In this document: positions 24,367-33,117 of the stretch, in pieces
Numbering within the stretch: the first letter of the stretch is position 1
Layout of the letters: each line of letters starts with the position of its first letter
Source of the DNA: UBA1794 sp031552405
GTDB taxonomy: Bacteria > Bacteroidota > Bacteroidia > Bacteroidales > Bacteroidaceae
DNA length: 64,000 nt
NCBI GenBank assembly: GCA_031552405.1
Contig: JAVBMN010000013.1
Coordinates: 55,880-119,879 of the forward strand
Reading direction: 5' to 3'
Made by a program: the position numbers and the translations under genes
The notes under the pieces: model-generated
Database searches by the model: none
Seen by the model: the letters and a program-made list of their open reading frames with translations, nothing else
Told to the model about the DNA's origin: nothing

Positions 24367-27180
24367 TTACTCTATGCCGTCCAAATCATCTATATCGTCG
24401 TCGGAGAAGAGAAGGCTGGCCGCAGTTTCGGGATGAGAGGCGGTATCAGTGACGTCTGACTCTACCACATCATACGGGATGGTAAACCAGAAAGTAGATC
24501 CTTTACCTTCTTGCGATGTAACCCCTATCTTTCCTCCCATGCAGCGTATGATAGTCTCACAAATGGAAAGGCCCAGCCCAGTGCCCTGTGCAAAGTTGTT
24601 GAGTTTCACAAAGCGGCCGAATACACGTTTCTGCGATTCCTCCGAAATTCCCATCCCTGTATCAGTCACATAAAAGCGAAGCATCTTTCCGCAATGCTCA
24701 TAGCCCATAGTGATACTCCCCTCCCGGGTAAACTTGAGGGCATTCGAAAGGAAATTATTAATGACCTGCAACACCCGGTTCTTCTCTGTGCGGATTACAC
24801 AGTGGGTCAGGCCTTCCTTAAGGACAATTGCTACATCTGTATCTCTTGCCTTAAAACGTGTAGCTTGGAAAACCTCCTGCATCATACTGTTGATGTTTAC
24901 AGTGGTATAGTCGAAGTCCAGGGTTCCTGCCTCTATTTTGGAAAGGTCAAGAATATCATTTATAAGTTGCAGCAACAGTTCATTGTTACTCTCAATGATC
25001 TTCACATACTCTTCCTTTTCTTCTGGAGTCTCGGCGTTCTCCAAGATGGTAGAGAAACCTACAATCGCATTGAGTGGAGTGCGTATCTCATGACTCATAT
25101 TGGCTAAGAAGGCGGATTTCAAACGATTTGATTCCTCGGCCTTATCCTTGGCGGCAATCAACTCTTGCTCAAGTTCCTTTCGTTTGGTAATAAACATGGT
25201 CGAGCCAATAATGCTAAGTGCTTTCCCTTTCTCGTCACGCTGGTGCACAACAGCCTTTGTCTCCACCCATTCATACTCGTCGTTGGAGCGGTTATCCAGT
25301 AAGTGACGTGTCTGAAACACTTCACGAAACAGTTTTGAGCGGCCTTGAATGAGCGCAACAAATTTTCTCATCACCTGATAGCGGTGATCGGGATGGATCT
25401 TTCCGAGAAACTCTTTGACATTCAGTGCAAAAGGAGAAAGGGTTTCAGTTTCGTTAAACTCCTGAAGGCCATCGCACTCAATCACAGAACTATCTAACCG
25501 CCACTTCCAGGAAACAAGATTGGAGAGTTTAAGGGAAAGGACCATTTTGTGACACATCATCTCAATAACGGATTGGGCCTCTACCAATTCCGAGCAGTCC
25601 ATGAAATACACATAAATTCGGCTCCTGTCTCTTCCGGGAATAAGAATCTTATTATAAATACGTCCCGTTTCAAGATGCACATACCGGAATGATTTTATCT
25701 CTGAGGAGAATAAGGCCTGATTTAGTTCATCAATCAACACCTGCATCCTCGTATCGCCGTCTTTCCAGAAGGTTCCGTTCGGGATGGTCTCTCCCACGGA
25801 CTTGTAGAAATAGGTTTCAAAGGCTATATTCCATCTGATAATATCATATCCGATCACTTCGTCGCGCTCATTCTGTTTGAGCTGGAAGCCAGCAAAGGCC
25901 ACAGGCATTCCGTTAAACAAACGTTCATACCGGCTTATCAGGTTTAGATCGCGCGCTTGCGCCTTATGCGCCTTAGCGATTGTTTGCAAGCGAGTGTACA
26001 GAATGATCGATATGGCAAGAAGCAAAAGCAGAGTAATTACAAATTCCCACTTATATTGCACCCAGATACTGGCTGGTTCATTGTAATAGACCGTGTCTTC
26101 GGGGATTTTGTTCAATGGGAAATCAAACTTCAGTGTCGCAGGGTAACTGATAAAATTACGAGGTTGAATGTCTGAGGATGCAAGATCGCGCGCCTGCCTA
26201 CCTGCCAGGATCTCCAGTACGGCTAGTGAAACGGCCTGTCCTATCTCCTCAAATGTATAAAAGTATCCACCTGCCAGTCCGCTCTCGCGAACCGAAATAT
26301 CTATCAGGCCAAAAACAGGATGTTTAAGATGTCGACCGATAATACGATGAGGCCAGGTACGCTTGCGTTCTTCGGAGCCTGTAGACTGTTGGTACCACGA
26401 TGAAAATAGGATTCCGTGGCGTGGCCCTAAGTTGTTGAGAGAATCTAACACCGCATCAATTGTAATATTCTCATTGTCGTAGAATTTCAGCTTCAATGAA
26501 GGATATTCTTCCCGCGAAACCTGCATAATTGCAGATCGATCTTGGGCGCTTATCTGCCGCTTATCTCCTATAAAAACCAAAGTATCCATGGCTGGAATCA
26601 GCCGATTCATCAGGCTCATCGTTTCGCGTATCTGGTGTGTGGCAGGTACCAATGTCACATTTTTCCCTTTCACTGCTTCCTGTATGGGGATGCCTTTTCC
26701 TGCGGGAACGGCCGTTTTGTGCAGATATACATCCCGGGGGCCTATTACGTCGGCATTATAACAGAGTATAATAGGCACATCTCCCCACTTTTCCTCAACG
26801 GCTTCATGCAGGAGCGCCCACACAGTGTTTGATTCCATTACAATGACCTCAGGAGGAGAGTTAAAGCCTTCCAACAGTCTCCGGGTCAGAGAATCCAGTT
26901 GTTGTTCGGTGGAAATGGTAAGGATATTCATATTATCGGATATCACAACAGCGTCCTCATAGCCGGCCAGAAGGTTGCTCGTAATGCTTTTTATGATATA
27001 ATCATTCAGTGGCAGATTCTCCTTGTGAGGATTAATCACAAGTACCTCTTTCCGCTCCTGAGCCACTAGATTGGGGTGCAGCAGAAACAAGAGAAATATC
27101 ACAGCACATAGCCAACAGTGATTTTTTATCACAATCATTGGTCTCGTCCCCGAAAATAATGACATAAAAGGTCTATTCAT
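24367..27180 (-). CDS. Sensor histidine kinase with periplasmic binding-protein-like sensor and PAS-like domains
   Basis: About 937 residues. Order: signal/first membrane segment (WLCAVIFLLFLLHPNLVAQ), a periplasmic region of about 350 residues resembling the ABC-transporter substrate-binding-like sensor (VIVMESNTVWALLHEA, MDTLVFIGDKRQISAQDR), a second membrane helix (WEFVITLLLLLAISIILYT), two PAS-like regions, then HisKA with the phospho-accepting His in NMSHEIRTPLNAIVGF (about residue 695) and an HATPase domain (NFLSNALKF, VTDTGMGI, GTGLGLSICETI). There is no receiver domain and no regulator next door, so its partner is elsewhere. The frame is open to 27387, but a minus-strand TATTTTTG box at 27317-27324 supports ATG 27180. 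It may sense a small ligand in the periplasm. Confidence 0.88.
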   Translation of the reverse strand: MNRPFMSLFSGTRPMIVIKNHCWLCAVIFLLFLLHPNLVAQERKEVLVINPHKENLPLNDYIIKSITSNLLAGYEDAVVISDNMNILTISTEQQLDSLTRRLLEGFNSPPEVIVMESNTVWALLHEAVEEKWGDVPIILCYNADVIGPRDVYLHKTAVPAGKGIPIQEAVKGKNVTLVPATHQIRETMSLMNRLIPAMDTLVFIGDKRQISAQDRSAIMQVSREEYPSLKLKFYDNENITIDAVLDSLNNLGPRHGILFSSWYQQSTGSEERKRTWPHRIIGRHLKHPVFGLIDISVRESGLAGGYFYTFEEIGQAVSLAVLEILAGRQARDLASSDIQPRNFISYPATLKFDFPLNKIPEDTVYYNEPASIWVQYKWEFVITLLLLLAISIILYTRLQTIAKAHKAQARDLNLISRYERLFNGMPVAFAGFQLKQNERDEVIGYDIIRWNIAFETYFYKSVGETIPNGTFWKDGDTRMQVLIDELNQALFSSEIKSFRYVHLETGRIYNKILIPGRDRSRIYVYFMDCSELVEAQSVIEMMCHKMVLSLKLSNLVSWKWRLDSSVIECDGLQEFNETETLSPFALNVKEFLGKIHPDHRYQVMRKFVALIQGRSKLFREVFQTRHLLDNRSNDEYEWVETKAVVHQRDEKGKALSIIGSTMFITKRKELEQELIAAKDKAEESNRLKSAFLANMSHEIRTPLNAIVGFSTILENAETPEEKEEYVKIIESNNELLLQLINDILDLSKIEAGTLDFDYTTVNINSMMQEVFQATRFKARDTDVAIVLKEGLTHCVIRTEKNRVLQVINNFLSNALKFTREGSITMGYEHCGKMLRFYVTDTGMGISEESQKRVFGRFVKLNNFAQGTGLGLSICETIIRCMGGKIGVTSQEGKGSTFWFTIPYDVVESDVTDTASHPETAASLLFSDDDIDDLDGIE

Positions 27181-27488
27181 AAGCAAGTAATTCAATAGAT
27201 TAAAAGACAGGCTATAAAGGGATATTCCACAAGGCCATTCCGATACAGGCACGGTGAAATATGCTACCCTATTCCGATACAAAAACTTTTTAAGTCTGCC
27301 AAACTCTATTTCCGGGCAAAAATAGCAATTTAATTTAAGAACAAAGAAATTGTCAAAAAAGAAATTCAAAGCAAGGAGTCTTTTCAAAAAGGGATGCCCA
27401 ATTTTCTATTATGGAAAAAATCTAAAAATCAGGTGTATCTGTTTAGCTTGTGTGATCTCTCTCTTTTGTAATGAGTACGTAGATTCGC

Positions 27489-27518
27489 TTTGAGTATTCA
27501 TTTCTTTTCCTACTTTTG
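27489..27518 (+). promoter_or_regulatory. Promoter of the tyrosine recombinase gene
   Basis: TTTG at 27489-27492, 18 nt, TACTTTTG at 27511-27518. The 13-mer CTACTTTTGTCCC (27510-27522) containing the -7 box is repeated exactly, in inverse orientation, at the promoter of the split AraC-type gene (33114-33126). Confidence 0.65.
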
Positions 27519-27539
27519 TCCCTTTTTTGCACCCTTTTT
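27518..27539. repeat. Direct repeat flanking the recombinase gene, left copy
   Basis: GTCCC, six T, GCACCC, five T. A near copy (GTCCC, TTTTTC, GCACC, TTTTTT) follows the gene at 28739-28760. The copies lie in the leader and just after the stop; they might be accessory recombinase binding sites. Confidence 0.5.
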
Positions 27540-27639
27540 AAAAGTATTTTGCGCACCTTGAACATTATTATACGTATGTATTTATTGGTTAGCATACAAT
27601 TTGCTTACTACACTAATAACCCTTCAAAACAATAACATT

Positions 27640-28731
27640 ATGGGAATTACAATTGGAAAAAAGAAATTAAACAGTGGCCGGGTTTCGTTGTTTCTGGATT
27701 ACAGCTTCAATGGAGAACGAAAAAAGGAGTATCTTGGCCTGATCCTGGAGTCGCCTTCCAGCACTTCTGTCCGGAAGATGAACAAGGAGAAGATAGAGTT
27801 GGCCTTGCACATTCGTGCCAAACGCGAACTGGAAACTATTGAGGCTTGCTATGAAATCAAGCGGGTTTCTACTCCGCAGAAGAAGGTCGACTTCTTCCAG
27901 ATCTTCGAAGAGTACATCCAGACCTATGCTCGCAAAGATGCCAAAGTGGTGTTTGCCTCACGGGGTCAGCTGCTTGCTTTTACGAAAGGGAAGGCTTTGT
28001 TTGTGAGTCAGATCGATGAACGATTCTGCCAAAACTTCTATGACTTTCTGAAGAACCGGCTACGTGGAGCTACTCCCACCGGCTATTTTAAGAAGTTCAG
28101 AATGTGCCTTGAGCAGTGTGTGGATCAGAAGATTATCACGGAGAACCCCTCCCGGAAGGTAAAGATGGTCCATTCTGAGGAGCTGATAAAGAACATCCTT
28201 AATACGGATGAGATACAAGAGCTGGCACTTACCCCTTGCAAAAATGAGGAGATAAAGCGAGCTTTCTTGTTTGCATGTAACAGTGGTTTGCGCTGGTGTG
28301 ACATTTATGCGTTGCAATATAAGTCTATCGACTTTTCCAACAAACTGTTGCGCATTATCCAGCAAAAGGTACAAGGGCACTCCAGCAAGGCAACCCTTCA
28401 TCTGAACCTGAATGCCACGGCCATCCTGCTGTTGAAGCCTGAGGAGAATGCATCGCCCGAAGAGAAAGTCTTTCGCCTCCCGTCTTACTCCTACTCCTTG
28501 CGGGTTCTGAGAAACTGGGTGAAAGAGGCCGGTGTGCGTAAACACATCACCTTTCATTGCGGACGTCACTCTTTCATTACCAATATCATAGTGAACGGAG
28601 CTAACATACGAACAGCCGCCGCGCTGGCCGGACACTCTTCTATTCATCATACCGAAAAGTACCTTCATGTCATTGATGAATTGAAGCAAAAGGCTGTAGA
28701 TAGTTTGCCGGAACTGCAAATGGATTTATAG
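27640..28731 (+). CDS. Tyrosine site-specific recombinase (probable DNA invertase)
   Basis: A 363-residue integrase-family enzyme of the Bacteroidetes type. An N-terminal arm-type domain (MGITIGKKKLNSGRVSLFLD) is followed by a SAM-like core-binding domain and the catalytic domain. Catalytic residues are visible: Arg in CNSGLRWCDIYALQ, His-x-x-Arg in FHCGRHSFIT, the second His in LAGHSSIHH and the nucleophile Tyr in TEKYLHVI. The start is ATG 27640; the upstream TTG is less likely. It ends 81 bp before the left inverted repeat (28813-28824) of a 4.1 kb segment whose inversion rebuilds a regulator gene, and no excision or transfer genes are nearby. Both facts argue for a local invertase rather than a phage integrase. 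Confidence 0.85.
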   Translation: MGITIGKKKLNSGRVSLFLDYSFNGERKKEYLGLILESPSSTSVRKMNKEKIELALHIRAKRELETIEACYEIKRVSTPQKKVDFFQIFEEYIQTYARKDAKVVFASRGQLLAFTKGKALFVSQIDERFCQNFYDFLKNRLRGATPTGYFKKFRMCLEQCVDQKIITENPSRKVKMVHSEELIKNILNTDEIQELALTPCKNEEIKRAFLFACNSGLRWCDIYALQYKSIDFSNKLLRIIQQKVQGHSSKATLHLNLNATAILLLKPEENASPEEKVFRLPSYSYSLRVLRNWVKEAGVRKHITFHCGRHSFITNIIVNGANIRTAAALAGHSSIHHTEKYLHVIDELKQKAVDSLPELQMDL

Positions 28732-28738
28732 AAGAACA

Positions 28739-28760
28739 GTCCCTTTTTCGCACCTTTTTT
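28739..28760. repeat. Direct repeat flanking the recombinase gene, right copy
   Basis: Right copy of the T-rich GTCCC/GCACC repeat, 8 nt after the recombinase stop. It is followed by a small dyad, ATAGTAT with ATACTAT (about 28767-28797), and then the left inverted repeat. Confidence 0.5.
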
Positions 28761-28812
28761 GTCTAATAGTATATAAATCGCTGAAAAACAATACTATCGT
28801 CTCCCTAATAAG

Positions 28813-28824
28813 TAGTTGGGACGA
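28813..28824 (+). repeat. Left inverted repeat of the invertible segment
   Basis: TAGTTGGGACGA; its exact reverse complement is at 32947-32958. The next six bases on each side agree at four positions (pattern nTAnTA). Within it, GTT GGG ACG encodes Val-Gly-Thr of an AraC-type helix-turn-helix in both half genes, in the same codon phase. Confidence 0.75.
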
Positions 28825-29147
28825 ATACTACCTATCTTTCCAATACAATCAATACGTATTTCAAGTGCAACTTTTGTACGCTGATTAACCGCTACAGAAT
28901 AGCATTTGCAAAGAGCTTGCTTAAAAAAGGAAAAACGCCACTGCCTCAATTACCCATTTGCTGTGGCTTCCATTCCCGAAGTGCTTTTTATGCAGCATTC
29001 CTTAAAGTAGAAGGAGTGCCGCCCCTCTATTATCTGGCCATAGAAGAAGGAAAGAGAAAGAGAAGGAAGAAGGGTGTTCCCAAGGAAACACCTCATATCA
29101 GCCATGAACAGGCCTTTGAGAATCTGACAGAACAAGACCTTATTTAG
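28815..29147 (+). pseudogene. C-terminal half of an AraC-type regulator, severed from its start by inversion
   Basis: From the inverted repeat the frame encodes VGTNTTYLSNTINTYF, then CTLINRYRIAFAKSLLKKGK, then ICCGFHSRSAFYAAFLKVEG, VPPLYYLAIEE and a basic tail ending EQAFENLTEQDLI. This is the second part of HTH helix 3 onwards, with the whole second helix-turn-helix of an AraC/XylS DNA-binding domain. There is no ATG or GTG in frame upstream: the two codons at 28806-28811 are TAA TAA. In the present orientation it can only be translated from weak internal codons such as TTG 28917. Fused across the inversion to the N-terminal half at 33061-32948 it gives a 145-residue AraC-domain protein without any frameshift. 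The surface protein gene follows 32 nt after its stop. Confidence 0.85.
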
Positions 29148-29179
29148 TTTTTTAAATTTATAAATTTAATTTTTTTGTT

Positions 29180-32100
29180 ATGAGAAAAAAGTTTTTAAGT
29201 GCACTCTTGTTTGGAGCAATACTCGTTGCTTCGACAAGTACCCTTACGTCATGCAAGGACTACGATGACGACATCTCAGGCTTGCAAACTGAGGTGACCA
29301 CGAACGCGCAGGATCTTGAAGCGTTGGTTAATGAGAAAACCTCCAATCTTCAAGCGGAGATCACCGCTTTAAAGAGCGCGCAATCCGGCCTTGACAAGGC
29401 GTATAAAGAAGCAGACGAAGCACTGGCCACAGCTATAGAGAAGGCCCAGAAATCAGCAGATGATGCTGAAGCCAAAGCTATTACCGAAGCTGCTGCTGCG
29501 CAAACTGCTGCCGTAGCAGCAGCTCAAGCCATGGTAAATGACGCTCTTGCAGCCCTCGAAGCTCAGCAGGCTAAGATCAGCTCATTGGGAGATCTGCACG
29601 CCAGTGATGTAGCTAAGCTTGTACAGGCTGATAAAGACCTTACCGCCGCTTTGGGTGTAGCCACTGCTGATATTGAAAAAGCATACGCCCTTGCCGTACA
29701 GGTAGAAAAGAAGGCCAATGATAATAAAGGTCTGATTGATGCCAATACTGAAGCTATTGAGAGTGTGAAGAATAGCTTGAACACGATTAAGCAGACTCTC
29801 GAAGCTCAAATCTCTGTATTGGATGGCAAATTGCTTGACATGCAAACGAAAGTGAATAAAAATGCTGCCGACATCCTTGCTCAGGTTGCTGCCTTAAACG
29901 CATACAAGACCTCTATGGAAACTGTAATCAGTGAGCTGGAAGGTACTAACAAAACTCTTGCCACTGATATCAAGACCAACTTGACTTCCATTACTAAGCT
30001 CCAGAATGATTTAGCTAATATGGAAACAAGCGTGCAGGGACAACAGGCTCTGTGGGAAGCTTATGCTAACCAGGCTGTGGCTAAGGTAAATGAGTCACTC
30101 GGTACTTTGAAAGAAGACCAAAAGACTGATGTAGCAGCCATCAATGCCAAGATTGTAGATGTTAATGAAGGTATTATAGACTTGCAGAAGCAAATCAACG
30201 CTATCAGTGGTGGAAGTGGGGATCTGAGCACCAGCCTTAAGACTCTTGAGTCTGATATTAAAGCCGCTCAGGCAGATATCACGAAACTGGAAGGCAAGAT
30301 TGGTACTAACAATACCAATATCGCTGCTTTGCAAACGGCTCTGAACACGTTGGAATCAGCTCTTGGAGGTGACATCGCTAACATAAATGCTGATCTGGAC
30401 AAGTTTAATGCAGCGCATAAGAGCGACTTGGATAAGGTAAACACTGAACTTGAGAAAGTGAATGAAGCAATGGCTCTGCTGGCTACTTCTGCTTCCGTAA
30501 CCAAGAATTCTGAAAATATTTCTGCATTGACTACCCGCGTAGATGAACTGGAACAAGGTTATGCTGCTGCAGTTGCATCTTTGGGCGAATACAGTACAAT
30601 GGAAGAAGCGCTTAAGGCTCTTAATGTGAATATTGCCAATATCATTTCCCGCTTGGATAATAGTGTGAATGTAATTACCGCTTCTATCCTGAATCAGCTT
30701 ACCGGAATTATTTATCAGGGAATGTCTACCACCAATGCTCCCATTATCTACTATGCTACTGTACTCGGGGCTAAGGCGGGCGATAAGATTAAATTCCCCA
30801 GTGTAGATGGTTTACCTGGTGCAAGCAGTGACTTGATTGTAGGTAATATAAACGCCAGAAAAGATATGGGTGCACTTTATATCAGCATCAATCCTATTGA
30901 TATTGACATTGCAGGTACTGCACTGAACCTTATCAATAGCGAGGGTACTGCACACAAGTATATCGCTTTAGGTGGTGCTGAGAATGCAAAAGGTGTAGTG
31001 TTGAAAACCACCAATGTAAGAGGTGTGCCTGTGTATCTGTGGAGACTTCCGGTTCAGGTTAAGAACAATCTTACTGACAAAGAATTTAAGGAGTTGGAAG
31101 GTTTTTCTAATGACCTATATGCCGTTAGCCATACCTTTACTTCTTCAATTCCGCAGTACGATAAAGACGGTTTGTTTACAGAGTTTAAAGACTCCACAAG
31201 AACTGTCCTGTCTAAATATGCAGTTAACTTCACAACTAAGTTGGCTACTGTACAGAACTCAGCAGAAATAACAGCTCCTGGCGCTATTTCAAATAATCCA
31301 GGCGCTTACGATTTCAAGTTTAGCTCACTTAAAGGAACGCTTACGCTGACTACTAATGACAATAACGGAATCTATAAGTCGTACCTTGAGATAAAGGATG
31401 CTGATGGAAAGCTGGTTACCAGCGGAATCACTGGCAACTACAACCAGGTATTGAGCGGTGATAACAAATCCTCTATCGAACTTACTGTCGATAAGAGTTT
31501 GGTAAACAAAGTCTTTACCGTGATATGGCATGTTCAGGGCTACAATGGTGCAACTGTATCATCCGAGAAGACGAGAGTACTCTTTACCGATCCTTTGCTT
31601 GATGAAGAAACTCTGAATATTACTGTAGAGGCTAAGCAAGCAGGATACTTGGCTGTTAATACCGACTTCAACAAACTGGCATTCATTAACGAAAGTGCCA
31701 AGAATAAGATTTGGACGGATAATGTGAAAAATGTGGTAATAACCGGAGCTCCTGCTTCTATACTCTTTGGCTTTTATTCCGATAAGGATTATAAAAATTA
31801 TGTTTCTCCCTCTTCTGTGAAAGATGCCAAGTTCATGACACTTTCATACGCAATGTCTGGATTGGAATTCAAGACCTATAATATGGCTCTTGAGTACACA
31901 GATGCAAACGGTAGTGTTGTAAATACTTTGAAGGTAAACCTTACCATAAATGCTCCTTCCCTTCCTACAATAGAAAAGACTCGTATGCCGCTTGCTTTCA
32001 TTGGCAATAAGACCATTGCATGGGCCCAAAAATCAGCAGTTTCCGGCGATGCATACTTTATGCTGAATGCTTCCTTCAATGGGTTGGCTGAAGGTTATGA

Positions 32101-32746
32101 CAAAGCTAATAGTATCTATTGGTTTGAAGAGAGAGAAGCCTCAAAGGTTGTAGCTGAGCAGCTCAAGTTTGTAAATGCCGTAAATGGATATCAGGTTTCT
32201 ATCGCAGTGCCTGCTGACGCATCAAAGGTACTAGAAAACAAAACATTCAAATTGAAAGAGGGTGTGAAGTTCTTTGGTGACACCAAAAAAGATGCTAATG
32301 GAAATTACTTGTTGGCGAGATTCTTTGATGAAAGTATTGAGCTGGTATTCCAGAGCCCGATTTATCACACCAAGCTGGTTCAGGCTGATGAAGATATTCC
32401 TGTGATCAAATATCCTGGGGAAACGAAACTGGAGAATAAGTTGTTTACTTCTCAAGATCCTTCTAAGGCAGGAGATTATCCTGTGAAATTCTTCAGTGAT
32501 CGTGACACTAGAATTAGCACAGTAAAGGTTAACTACGTTGGAGCCGATAATCTTAAGGGTTTGATTGATGATATCAAAACACCTTTATCTCAGGCGTTTG
32601 CTAAAGGCGACTTTACTATTCACACAACTACGCATGTGGTTCTGCAGGGTGATGCCACATTAGACTTTGAGTTGGAGGTTGTGGATGAATTCGGTTTGAC
32701 ATCGAAGAAACCCTTCAAGATTAAAGTAACAAAAGATCAAGATTAA
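29180..32746 (+). CDS. Large coiled-coil surface lipoprotein (S-layer/phase-variable type)
   Basis: A 1188-residue protein with a lipoprotein signal (LLFGAILVASTSTLTSC) whose Cys is followed by KDYDDD, a negatively charged start typical of surface-exported Bacteroidetes lipoproteins. Residues about 30-450 are long heptad-rich, Ala/Leu/Lys/Glu coiled coil with repeated patterns such as ALNTLESALGGDIANINADL. Residues about 480-1188 are beta-rich (repeated sandwich-like segments with VVLKTTNVRGVPVYLWRLPV and a final FELEVVDEFGLTSKKPFKIK). It resembles the long surface proteins of Parabacteroides whose expression is phase variable. It lies 32 nt behind the AraC-type half gene and has no strong promoter of its own: only an AT-rich leader. 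Expression probably depends on the inversion. Confidence 0.75.
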   Translation: MRKKFLSALLFGAILVASTSTLTSCKDYDDDISGLQTEVTTNAQDLEALVNEKTSNLQAEITALKSAQSGLDKAYKEADEALATAIEKAQKSADDAEAKAITEAAAAQTAAVAAAQAMVNDALAALEAQQAKISSLGDLHASDVAKLVQADKDLTAALGVATADIEKAYALAVQVEKKANDNKGLIDANTEAIESVKNSLNTIKQTLEAQISVLDGKLLDMQTKVNKNAADILAQVAALNAYKTSMETVISELEGTNKTLATDIKTNLTSITKLQNDLANMETSVQGQQALWEAYANQAVAKVNESLGTLKEDQKTDVAAINAKIVDVNEGIIDLQKQINAISGGSGDLSTSLKTLESDIKAAQADITKLEGKIGTNNTNIAALQTALNTLESALGGDIANINADLDKFNAAHKSDLDKVNTELEKVNEAMALLATSASVTKNSENISALTTRVDELEQGYAAAVASLGEYSTMEEALKALNVNIANIISRLDNSVNVITASILNQLTGIIYQGMSTTNAPIIYYATVLGAKAGDKIKFPSVDGLPGASSDLIVGNINARKDMGALYISINPIDIDIAGTALNLINSEGTAHKYIALGGAENAKGVVLKTTNVRGVPVYLWRLPVQVKNNLTDKEFKELEGFSNDLYAVSHTFTSSIPQYDKDGLFTEFKDSTRTVLSKYAVNFTTKLATVQNSAEITAPGAISNNPGAYDFKFSSLKGTLTLTTNDNNGIYKSYLEIKDADGKLVTSGITGNYNQVLSGDNKSSIELTVDKSLVNKVFTVIWHVQGYNGATVSSEKTRVLFTDPLLDEETLNITVEAKQAGYLAVNTDFNKLAFINESAKNKIWTDNVKNVVITGAPASILFGFYSDKDYKNYVSPSSVKDAKFMTLSYAMSGLEFKTYNMALEYTDANGSVVNTLKVNLTINAPSLPTIEKTRMPLAFIGNKTIAWAQKSAVSGDAYFMLNASFNGLAEGYDKANSIYWFEEREASKVVAEQLKFVNAVNGYQVSIAVPADASKVLENKTFKLKEGVKFFGDTKKDANGNYLLARFFDESIELVFQSPIYHTKLVQADEDIPVIKYPGETKLENKLFTSQDPSKAGDYPVKFFSDRDTRISTVKVNYVGADNLKGLIDDIKTPLSQAFAKGDFTIHTTTHVVLQGDATLDFELEVVDEFGLTSKKPFKIKVTKDQD

Positions 32747-32764
32747 TTAAAACTGTACCAAGAA

Positions 32765-32806
32765 GTGGGAGGAAAGCCGAACGGCTTTCCTCCCACTCTT
32801 ATTTTT
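32765..32806 (+). terminator. Terminator of the surface lipoprotein gene
   Basis: A perfect 14-bp stem (GTGGGAGGAAAGCC at 32765-32778, GGCTTTCCTCCCAC at 32783-32796) with a 4-nt loop followed by TCTTATTTTT. It lies inside the invertible segment, so it stays with its gene in either orientation. Confidence 0.9.
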
Positions 32807-32858
32807 CCCATTTCGAGGTACGAAATGGGGACTTTTTAACTTTTTGGATTTAGTACTG

Positions 32859-32866
32859 CAAAATTA
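32859..32866 (-). promoter_or_regulatory. Possible antisense -7 box inside the invertible segment
   Basis: CAAAATTA is TAATTTTG on the minus strand, a match to TAnnTTTG, pointing at the 3' end of the surface gene. There is no good -33 element, so this is weak. Confidence 0.3.
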
Positions 32867-32926
32867 GAATATTATTTCATACAGACTTTTCGCTCCTTTC
32901 CTTACAAAAATAACCCTTTGTTTCGT

Positions 32927-33061
32927 TTAATTGGCTGGTATAATAGTCGTCCCAACTATTGAACTTAATTCTACCAGTGTAAACGTAGGCTTGAGGAAAA
33001 GTTGTTCTTTTTCCAGGCAATGCAATACGCGTTCGTATATGTAATCATGCGGATTTTTCAT
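32927..33061 (-). pseudogene. N-terminal half of the split AraC-type regulator, with fixed promoter and start
   Basis: From ATG 33061 the frame encodes MKNPHDYIYERVLHCLEKEQ, then LFLKPTFTLVELSSIVGT, the first helices of an AraC-type DNA-binding domain (the EKEQLFLKP, FTLVELSSIVGT pattern is characteristic). After the inverted repeat it reads only TIIPAN and stops at TAA 32927-32929, so as drawn it makes a 44-residue stub. Inversion replaces that tail with NTTYLSNTINTYF and the rest of the domain encoded at 28824-29147. Codon phase is preserved at the joint (GTT GGG ACG in both). The gene is short of its own right end only because of the DNA arrangement; no mutation is needed to restore it. 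Confidence 0.85.
32947..32958 (-). repeat. Right inverted repeat of the invertible segment
   Basis: TCGTCCCAACTA on the plus strand, reverse complement of 28813-28824. On the minus strand it encodes Val-Gly-Thr (codons 36-38) of the N-terminal AraC-type half. Confidence 0.75.
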
Positions 33062-33117
33062 AAAACTAACAAACAAATTACATAGATTATACTTTGAATC
33101 TTTTCACTAATTTGGGA

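Larger units (their letters stand above)
27181..27639. promoter_or_regulatory. Divergent promoter region between kinase and recombinase genes
   Basis: The left part holds the kinase leader and its TATTTTTG -7 box (minus strand, 27317-27324, with CAAA at 27342-27345 as a possible -33). The right part holds the recombinase promoter and a leader of about 115 nt. No other gene is supported. Confidence 0.55.
28813..32958. other. Predicted invertible DNA segment carrying a half regulator gene and a surface protein gene
   Basis: The segment of 4146 bp is bounded by the inverted 12-mers. It contains, left to right, the C-terminal half of the AraC-type gene, the 1188-residue surface lipoprotein gene, its terminator and about 140 bp of AT-rich DNA. 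Inversion places the promoter and N-terminal half (fixed, at 32.96-33.15 kb) in frame with the C-terminal half and the surface gene. Tyrosine-recombinase inversions controlling surface products are established in Bacteroides fragilis and Parabacteroides distasonis; those I know of flip promoters, whereas here the break lies within a coding sequence. That the inversion is active today is inference. Confidence 0.75.

Noticed and set aside
27640..28731. Prophage or conjugative element integrase
   Set aside because: No phage, tra or mob genes nearby; the flanking inverted repeats and the rebuilt regulator fit an invertase better.
28917..29147. Independent small gene starting at TTG 28917
   Set aside because: The frame continues upstream to the recombination site with AraC-type sequence, so it is the end of a split gene and not a separate gene.
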